Below, piece by piece: positions 6,231 to 10,697 of a stretch of 10,697 bases of DNA. The first letter of the stretch is position 1, and every line of letters starts with the position of its first letter. Source of the DNA: CAZWUZ01 sp964637655 [NCBI: uncultured bacterium]. GTDB lineage: Bacteria > DAOPZR01. The stretch spans positions 2,723 through 13,419 of the forward strand of contig CAZWUZ010000081.1 in NCBI GenBank assembly GCA_964637655.1, read 5' to 3'. The translations under genes and the position numbers were made by a program. Under the pieces are notes generated by a model. It worked only from the letters and a program-made list of their open reading frames with translations. It was not told the DNA's origin and did no database searches.

Positions 6231-7264
6231 GACGTCGACGACGCGGCGCGCCGGCGGGAGAAAATGCCGTCCGGGCGGAAGAGCATGGCGACAATCAGGA
6301 TGCTGCCGAAGACAAGGTCGTCGAAGGTGCCGAAGGTGCCGCGCAGCGACAGGAAGTTGAGCAGCAGCCCGGCGGCGAGTGTGCCCCACAGCGAGCGCAT
6401 CCCCCCCACCGCGAGGATGGCGACCAGGCGCACCGAGTGCATGATGCTCGCCTCGGTCGGCCCGACGCCGCCGGAGAAATGCGTCTGCAGGGAACCGGCG
6501 AGGGCGGCGAGCAGCGCGCTGAGGACGAAAGCGAAGAGCTTGTAGCGCGGTACGTCGATCCCCGCCGCCGCCGCCGCCCCCTCGGCGTCGTGGATGGCGC
6601 AGAGCGCGCGCCCGTGGCGCGAATTGAGCAGGTTGCTGATGAGCGTGGTGCAGACGACGAGCAGCAGCGCCGCGAGCGCATAGTTGCTGTAGAGCAGGTC
6701 CGTGGCGCGGGTGACGGCAAACGCGCCGGGCAGGTGGAAGGGTGGCACCTCGGCCAGACCGTCCGCCTCACCCAGCGCGCGGGTGGCGAGGACGATGCGG
6801 TAGATGATGAAGCCGAAGCCGAGGGTTGCCATGGCCAGGTAGTGCCCGTGCAGGCGCAGGATCGGCATGCCGATGAGCAGGGCGACGCCCGCGGTGAGCA
6901 GCAGCGCGATGGCGAGTGCCAGCCACGGATTGCAGTGCACGATGGGGGTGCCGTAGATGGTGGTCGCCGTAACCAGCGCGCCGCCGGCATCGAGCAGGCG
7001 CACCAGCGGCTGCGCGGCATGCGGCTGCAGGTCGAGCGTGGTGAGCAGTGCGGTGGTGTAGCCGCCGATGGCGATGAACCCGGCATGCCCGAGCGAGACC
7101 TGACCGGCATACCCGAGCAGCAGGCACATGCCGACCACCGCGAGCGTCGCGTAGGTCGCCATGATCAGCTGCGTCAGCGGGTAGGTGTTGCCCGTCGCGG
7201 CAAAGTACACCGGGAGCAGCGCGAGGATGAGCGCGGTGCCGAGTGCCGGTCGCAGGGTTTGCAT
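6227..7264 (-). CDS. livM: Branched-chain amino-acid ABC transporter permease LivM
   Basis: This inner-membrane permease forms the translocation path with LivH. The 345-residue protein has about eight to ten hydrophobic segments. Family motifs are GYAGQVSLGHAGFIAIGGY (51-69), LRLHGHYLAMATLGFGFI (136-153), the cytoplasmic coupling region RHGRALCAIHDAEGAAAAAGI (216-236), YKLFAFVLSA (241-250), AVGGMRSLWG (285-294) and RPDGIF (330-335). Residues about 77-113, between the GGY helix and the next membrane segment, form a longer polar loop than I expect for the family. The ATG at 7264 overlaps the livH stop by one base (TGATG), so translation probably re-initiates; no good Shine-Dalgarno is visible. 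Confidence 0.94.
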   Translation of the reverse strand: MQTLRPALGTALILALLPVYFAATGNTYPLTQLIMATYATLAVVGMCLLLGYAGQVSLGHAGFIAIGGYTTALLTTLDLQPHAAQPLVRLLDAGGALVTATTIYGTPIVHCNPWLALAIALLLTAGVALLIGMPILRLHGHYLAMATLGFGFIIYRIVLATRALGEADGLAEVPPFHLPGAFAVTRATDLLYSNYALAALLLVVCTTLISNLLNSRHGRALCAIHDAEGAAAAAGIDVPRYKLFAFVLSALLAALAGSLQTHFSGGVGPTEASIMHSVRLVAILAVGGMRSLWGTLAAGLLLNFLSLRGTFGTFDDLVFGSILIVAMLFRPDGIFSRRRAASSTS

Positions 7265-8142
7265 CAGAAGTGCCGGATCGGCCCGCCGCGCCGGAACAGG
7301 CCGGTGGGGCGGACGCAGAGGATGAGCAGCAGGAGGGAGAGCGTGACCACGTCCTTGTACGCGAGCGGCAGGAACTTCGTGCTGACCGCCTCGATGACGC
7401 CGAGCAGCAGGCCGGCGGCGACCGCCGCCCCCGTGCTGCCGAGCCCGCCGAGCACCGCGGCGGTGAACCCCTTGATGGCGAGCGCGGTGCCGCAGTCGTA
7501 GGTCGTCTGCGTCAGCGGCGAGATGACCGCCCCGGCGAGGGCCCCGCTCCCCGCGCTGATGACAAAGGCGAGCGTCACCATCTTCCGCGGCGGGACCCCG
7601 CAGAGCGAGGCGGCGAAGCGGTTGGCGCTGCAGGCGCGCATCGCCCGCCCGGTAAAGGTGTGCTTGAAGAAATGGCGGAGCAGCAGCACGGTGAGCGCGC
7701 AGGTGCCGAGCACCCAGAAAACCTGCGGCGAGATGTGCGCCCCGAGCACGCCCACCGAACTGACCTCATTGCCGGTGAAATAGGGGAGCGCGTGCACCTT
7801 CTCATCCCAGATATGCAGCGCCCCCTCGCGCAGCACAATCGAGGCGCCGATGGTGACGATGATCATCTGCAGCACGGTGGGTGAGCGCAGCGGGCGGATG
7901 AACAGCAGTTCCACCAGTGCGCCGATGCCCATGGTGAGGAGCACGGCGAGGGCGATGGCGGCGGGGAGGGGCAGCACCGCGGCGAGCGACACCGCCAGCA
8001 TGCCGCCGAGCATCACGAACTCCCCTTGCGCGAAGTTGATGATCCCCGTGGTGTTATAGATGACGGTGAAGCCGACGGCGACCACCGCATAGATGCTCCC
8101 CATGCTGATGCCCGCCAGCAGATACTGCACCAGTTCCGTCAT
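7264..8142 (-). CDS. livH: Branched-chain amino-acid ABC transporter permease LivH
   Basis: The inner-membrane permease partner of LivM has 292 residues and about eight hydrophobic segments. It begins MTELVQYLLAGISMGSIYAV and carries the family motif NTTGIINFAQGEFVMLGG (30-47), a coupling region GRAMRACSANRFAASLCGV, a late motif GFTAAVLGGLGSTGAAVAAG, and RPTGLF near the C terminus. It starts at the ATG at 8142 with GGGGGA just upstream (3-nt spacing after GGGGG, rather short). It lies 69 bp after the binding-protein gene, from which it is separated by a perfect palindrome; this suggests lower or separately tuned expression of the membrane part. Confidence 0.94.
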   Translation of the reverse strand: MTELVQYLLAGISMGSIYAVVAVGFTVIYNTTGIINFAQGEFVMLGGMLAVSLAAVLPLPAAIALAVLLTMGIGALVELLFIRPLRSPTVLQMIIVTIGASIVLREGALHIWDEKVHALPYFTGNEVSSVGVLGAHISPQVFWVLGTCALTVLLLRHFFKHTFTGRAMRACSANRFAASLCGVPPRKMVTLAFVISAGSGALAGAVISPLTQTTYDCGTALAIKGFTAAVLGGLGSTGAAVAAGLLLGVIEAVSTKFLPLAYKDVVTLSLLLLILCVRPTGLFRRGGPIRHF

Positions 8143-8167
8143 GGTCCCCCGCTGTCTGTGCGCACAA

Positions 8168-8197
8168 GAACAGGGGCGGCAGCTGCCGCCCCTGTTC
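8168..8197 (-). promoter_or_regulatory. Perfect 30-bp palindrome between the binding-protein gene and livH
   Basis: Two 15-base arms (GAACAGGGGCGGCAG and its complement) meet with no spacer. As RNA this gives a very stable GC-rich hairpin with an AGCU loop. It begins 14 nt after the binding-protein stop and ends 25 nt before the livH ATG. On the transcribed strand it is followed by TTGTGCGCAC rather than a run of T, so it is a weak candidate for an intrinsic terminator. Family precedent favours an mRNA-stabilising or partial attenuating hairpin that keeps binding-protein mRNA more abundant than permease mRNA. Confidence 0.75.
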
Positions 8198-8211
8198 CGG
8201 TTATGCTGCGG

Positions 8212-9399
8212 TTATGCCGGCGGCGCGTAGAGGGCGAACTGCCCGTCCTTGACGGTCAGCATTTCGAACGCATCCTGCTGCAGCCCGCAATGGTCGGTGG
8301 CCGAGAGGTTGAAGATGCCGGCCGTGCCGACCACGCCGGTCAGCGATTCGAGCGCCGTGCGCACCTGCGCGCGGTCGAACGACCCCGCCTTCTTGACCGC
8401 CTCGGTGAGCAGCAGCAGCGCGTCATAGGCGTGCCCGCCGAACGTGCTCACCTGCTCGCCCGGGTACCTTGCCTCGTAGTCCTGCTTGTACTTCAGCAGC
8501 AGCGCCCGCTGCGGGTGATCCGCCGGCAGCCGGTCGGCCACCAGCAGGCGCCCGGCCGGGAAGATGATCCCCTCCGCCGCGGCCCCCGCCGCCTGCACGT
8601 ACTGGATGTTGCCGAAACCGTGGCTCTGGCAGAGCGGGACGTTGAAGTTCATCTGCCGCAGGTTCTTGGCGACGATGGACTGCGCCGGCTCGATCGACCA
8701 GTTGATGATTGCCTGCACGTTCGCCGCCTTGATCTTGGTCAGCACCGCGGTCAGGTCGGTCGCTTCCTTCTCGTAGGTCTCGGCGATGGCGATGGTCAGG
8801 CCGCTCCCGACGACCAGCTTCTCGATCTGCGCCCGCCCGGCCTTGCCGAAGCCGGTATTGCTCGCCATGACGCCGATGCGCGTCAGGCCGCGCTCCTTGA
8901 GCACGGCGAAGATGCGCAGCACCGCGTCGCGGTCATGCTGCGGGGTTTTGAACACGCTGCTGAGGACCGGGGTGACGATCTCCTCCGCCGCGGCGCAGGA
9001 GAGGAGCAGCACGCCCGCCTCCTGGCAGATACTCTTGACCTTCAGCGATTCGCCGCTGGTCGACGGGCCGATGATGGCGAACACCTTGTCCTCGTTGATC
9101 AGCTGCTGGCAGAGTGCCACCGCCTTCTCGGGGTTGCCGGCCGTGTCACGCACCAGCAGTTCCACCTGCCGCCCGTTGAGGCCGCCGTTGGCGTTCAGTT
9201 CCGCCACAAACATCTCCGCCGTCTGCTGCTCCGGCTTGCCGAGAAATGCCGCCGGGCCCGTCACGGAAAAGAGCGCGCCGATCTTGACCGTCTCCGCGGC
9301 CGGCGCGGCCGCCTGCTCCTGCTGCTGGGCGGGCTGTCCGCACGCCCACATCCCGGCGAGCAACAGCACGCCGAGCACTGCCAGAACCGCCTTGCGCAT
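8212..9399 (-). CDS. Branched-chain amino-acid-type ABC transporter substrate-binding lipoprotein
   Basis: The 395-residue periplasmic binding protein of type I fold (Peripla_BP_6, LivJ/LivK-like) delivers ligand to LivHM. The N terminus is MRKAVLAVLGVLLLAGMWAC with Cys20 as probable lipidation site (MWAC is an imperfect lipobox), followed by a Gln/Ala-rich linker. The mature domain begins VKIGALFSVTGPAAFLGKP and has NGGLNGRQVELLVRDTAGNP, FAIIGPSTSGESL and a late FGGHAYDALLLLTEA. I chose the ATG at 9399 because AGGAGG (9406-9411) lies 6 nt upstream and a signal peptide follows at once; the longer open frame to 9516 runs through the promoter. The exact ligand (branched-chain, other amino acid, or aromatic acid) cannot be told from sequence. 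It is first in the liv operon. Confidence 0.92.
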   Translation of the reverse strand: MRKAVLAVLGVLLLAGMWACGQPAQQQEQAAAPAAETVKIGALFSVTGPAAFLGKPEQQTAEMFVAELNANGGLNGRQVELLVRDTAGNPEKAVALCQQLINEDKVFAIIGPSTSGESLKVKSICQEAGVLLLSCAAAEEIVTPVLSSVFKTPQHDRDAVLRIFAVLKERGLTRIGVMASNTGFGKAGRAQIEKLVVGSGLTIAIAETYEKEATDLTAVLTKIKAANVQAIINWSIEPAQSIVAKNLRQMNFNVPLCQSHGFGNIQYVQAAGAAAEGIIFPAGRLLVADRLPADHPQRALLLKYKQDYEARYPGEQVSTFGGHAYDALLLLTEAVKKAGSFDRAQVRTALESLTGVVGTAGIFNLSATDHCGLQQDAFEMLTVKDGQFALYAPPA

Positions 9400-9442
9400 A
9401 TTCTGCCTCCTGGGTCGCCGTCTGCTGACGGCATAGACGCCT

Positions 9443-9471
9443 ATTATGCCCATGTGCTGTCGGGATGTCAA
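9443..9471 (-). promoter_or_regulatory. Sigma-70-type promoter for the liv operon
   Basis: On the minus strand, a perfect -35 TTGACA (9466-9471) is followed by a 17-nt spacer and a -10 CATAAT (9443-9448, 5 of 6 to consensus). Transcription should begin near 9436, giving an untranslated leader of about 35-40 nt before the binding-protein ATG at 9399. Confidence 0.8.
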
Positions 9472-9489
9472 GTTGACAGGAAACAGCAC
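9454..9489. promoter_or_regulatory. Nested inverted repeat over the liv -35 box (candidate operator)
   Basis: Outer arms GTGCTGT (9454-9460) and ACAGCAC (9483-9489) flank inner arms TGTCAA (9466-9471) and TTGACA (9473-9478) centred on base 9472. Spacers between the outer and inner arms are 5 and 4 bases. The inner left arm is the liv -35 itself and the outer left arm lies in the liv spacer, so a dimeric protein bound here would block RNA polymerase. No regulator can be named. Confidence 0.55.
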
Positions 9490-9503
9490 GGCGGCCCATA
9501 TAG

Positions 9504-9532
9504 TTGACAGGCACATGCCGGTGTGCTAAAAT
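9504..9532 (+). promoter_or_regulatory. Sigma-70-type promoter for serC
   Basis: A perfect -35 TTGACA (9504-9509), 17-nt spacer and -10 TAAAAT (9527-9532, 5 of 6) face serC. The start should fall near 9539, giving a leader of about 65 nt. The spacer contains a small inverted repeat GCACA (9511-9515) and TGTGC (9522-9526). Confidence 0.82.
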
Positions 9533-9604
9533 TCTTCACCTAACCGCAAGAGCGGGAGCGGTAAACTCGTGCGCCAGGCGCGCATTCCATCTGGAGGTGC
9601 AGTA

Positions 9605-10693
9605 ATGGGTGAACGACTCATCAACTTCAATGCGGGACCGTCAATCCTCCCCGTGCCGGTACTCGAGGAAGCGGCACTCAACCTGGTCGAGTACGGCAAC
9701 GCCGGCATGTCGATCATGGAGATGAGCCACCGCTCGAAGGAATTCGATGCGATCATCCTTGACGCTGAGGCGCGCATCCGCTCGGTCATCGGCGTCCCTG
9801 ACGGCTACCAGGTCATGTTCCTGCAGGGGGGCGCGAGTTTGCAGTTCTCGATGCTGCCGATGAACCTGCTGGCAGCGGGGCAGACCGCCGACTACATCGA
9901 TACCGGGGTCTGGTCGACCACCGCCATCAAGGAAGCGAAAAAGGTCGGCACGGTCAATGTCGCCGGTTCCTCCGCCGACCGCAAGTACGCGTATATCCCG
10001 AAGCCGGAGTCGTTCAAGCTGACGCCGGATGCGGCCTATGTCCACACCACCTCCAACAACACCATCTACGGGACGCAGTGGGCGCAGACACCGTCGTTCG
10101 CCGCACCGCACATCTGTGACATGTCCTCGGACATCTGCAGCCGCCCCATCGACATGAGCAGGTATGCCTGCATCTACGCCGGGGCGCAGAAGAACCTCGG
10201 GCCGTCGGGCGTGGTCATCGTCATCATGCGCGACGACCTCGTGGCGCGCAGCCCCGAGAACCTGTCGAACATGCTGTCGTACAAGAACCACGCCAAGAAG
10301 AAGTCGCTGCACAACACGCCGCCGACCTTCGCCATCTACGTCGTGCAGCTGGTGATGAAGTGGATCGAGGCGCAGGGCGGCCTCGCGGGCATCGAGAAAA
10401 TCAACGAGGCGAAGGCCAAGGTCATCTACGACGCCATCGACCGCAGCAACGGCTTCTACCGCTGCCCGGCGGACGCGGACAGCCGCTCGAAAATGAACAT
10501 CGCTTTCCGGCTGCCGAGCGAGGAACTCGAGGCGACCTTCATCAGCGAAGGCAAGAAGCAGGCGAAGCTGCACGGGCTCAAGGGGCACCGCGACGTGGGC
10601 GGCTGCCGCGCCTCCATCTACAATGCCATGCCGCTGGCGGGCTGCCAGACGCTGGCGCAGTTCATGGACGAATTCGCGAAGAAGAACGGGTAA
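9605..10693 (+). CDS. serC: Phosphoserine aminotransferase SerC
   Basis: SerC is a PLP-dependent class V aminotransferase that converts 3-phosphohydroxypyruvate and glutamate to phosphoserine in serine synthesis; it also acts in the DXP-dependent vitamin B6 route in some bacteria. The 362-residue length is standard. Visible motifs are INFNAGPS (6-13), EMSHRSKEF (39-47), FLQGGASLQF (72-81), HTTSNNTIYG (147-156), the PLP lysine K196 in YAGAQKNLGPSG (191-202), HNTPPTF, and the C-terminal GHRDVGGCRASIYNAM with phosphate-binding Arg residues. The ATG at 9605 has GGAGG (9593-9597) 7 nt upstream; a GTG at 9569 in the same frame lacks support. AAGGAG after the stop probably serves a following gene outside the window, often serA in bacteria. 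Confidence 0.97.
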   Translation: MGERLINFNAGPSILPVPVLEEAALNLVEYGNAGMSIMEMSHRSKEFDAIILDAEARIRSVIGVPDGYQVMFLQGGASLQFSMLPMNLLAAGQTADYIDTGVWSTTAIKEAKKVGTVNVAGSSADRKYAYIPKPESFKLTPDAAYVHTTSNNTIYGTQWAQTPSFAAPHICDMSSDICSRPIDMSRYACIYAGAQKNLGPSGVVIVIMRDDLVARSPENLSNMLSYKNHAKKKSLHNTPPTFAIYVVQLVMKWIEAQGGLAGIEKINEAKAKVIYDAIDRSNGFYRCPADADSRSKMNIAFRLPSEELEATFISEGKKQAKLHGLKGHRDVGGCRASIYNAMPLAGCQTLAQFMDEFAKKNG

Positions 10694-10697
10694 GGAG
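10692..10697 (+). promoter_or_regulatory. Probable Shine-Dalgarno of the next gene (cut by the window edge)
   Basis: AAGGAG directly overlaps the serC stop codon at the window's end. This suggests a co-transcribed gene starting within about 10 bases beyond the edge. Confidence 0.5.

Noticed and set aside
6231-6389. A longer LivG start giving 53 extra residues
   Set aside because: The extension is the out-of-frame reading of the livM 3' end, with no LivG homology. The ATG at 6230 with ATGA coupling fits the family length.
8168-8197. The palindrome as an intrinsic terminator ending the binding-protein transcript
   Set aside because: No T-run follows on the transcribed strand, and livHMGF would be left without an evident promoter. 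Partial attenuation remains possible.
8026-9507. A 493-codon plus-strand open frame, the longest in the window
   Set aside because: It runs antisense to the binding-protein gene and across the divergent promoters. Its product is low-complexity (Arg/Leu/Asp/Gly-rich) with no recognisable domain. GC-rich third positions on the other strand explain the lack of stops.
9400-9516. A longer start for the substrate-binding protein
   Set aside because: It would translate through the promoter and place 39 residues before a proper signal peptide. The AGGAGG site serves the ATG at 9399.
1-10697. CRISPR, tRNA, rRNA, transposase, phage or defence genes
   Set aside because: I looked on both strands and saw no spaced repeats of CRISPR type, no tRNA-like cloverleaf, and no mobile-element or defence proteins. 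Nearly all of the window is accounted for by recognisable genes.

Overview
The window is GC-rich bacterial chromosome (about two thirds G+C by eye) and densely coding on both strands. It carries two complete gene blocks and parts of two more genes' surroundings. A lipoprotein-type solute-binding protein and a pair of membrane-anchored, cysteine-bearing kelch proteins suggest a Gram-negative (diderm) bacterium. The phylum cannot be fixed from the sequence. The style of the branched-chain amino-acid transporter and the 'CACGGAG' repeat recall deltaproteobacterial or PVC-like genomes, but that is only an impression. There is no rRNA, tRNA, CRISPR array, transposase or phage gene.

Left block (plus strand, 1-4751): the 3' part of mnmA (tRNA 2-thiouridylase), larE (PP-loop sacrificial sulfur transferase), a terC/alx-family membrane protein, and two paralogous membrane-anchored kelch-repeat proteins. 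Junctions are 4-bp overlaps (mnmA/larE, larE/terC, kelch1/kelch2) or a 21-bp gap (terC/kelch1), so this looks like one translationally coupled transcript. A short 'CRCGGAG' tandem repeat lies at the mnmA/larE junction. It encodes the MnmA tail and probably supplies the larE ribosome binding site.

Right block (minus strand, 9399 down to 4730): a full LIV/HAAT-type amino-acid ABC importer in the order substrate-binding lipoprotein, livH, livM, livG, livF. A perfect 30-bp palindrome lies between the binding-protein gene and livH, where it could set unequal expression. The last gene, livF, overlaps the end of the second kelch gene tail to tail by 22 bp.

Right edge (plus strand, 9605-10693): serC, phosphoserine aminotransferase, followed by an AAGGAG motif that probably serves a next gene just outside the window. 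The 205-bp divergent region between the liv operon and serC holds two near-consensus sigma-70 promoters, one in each direction. A nested inverted repeat lies over the liv -35 box, so it is a credible regulatory switch region.

The metabolic genes are ordinary. The least explained parts are the kelch pair, which share an almost invariant 42-residue N-terminal module in front of diverged propellers, the repeat at the mnmA/larE junction, and the palindromes in the liv control regions. I see no convincing new defence or mobile system.
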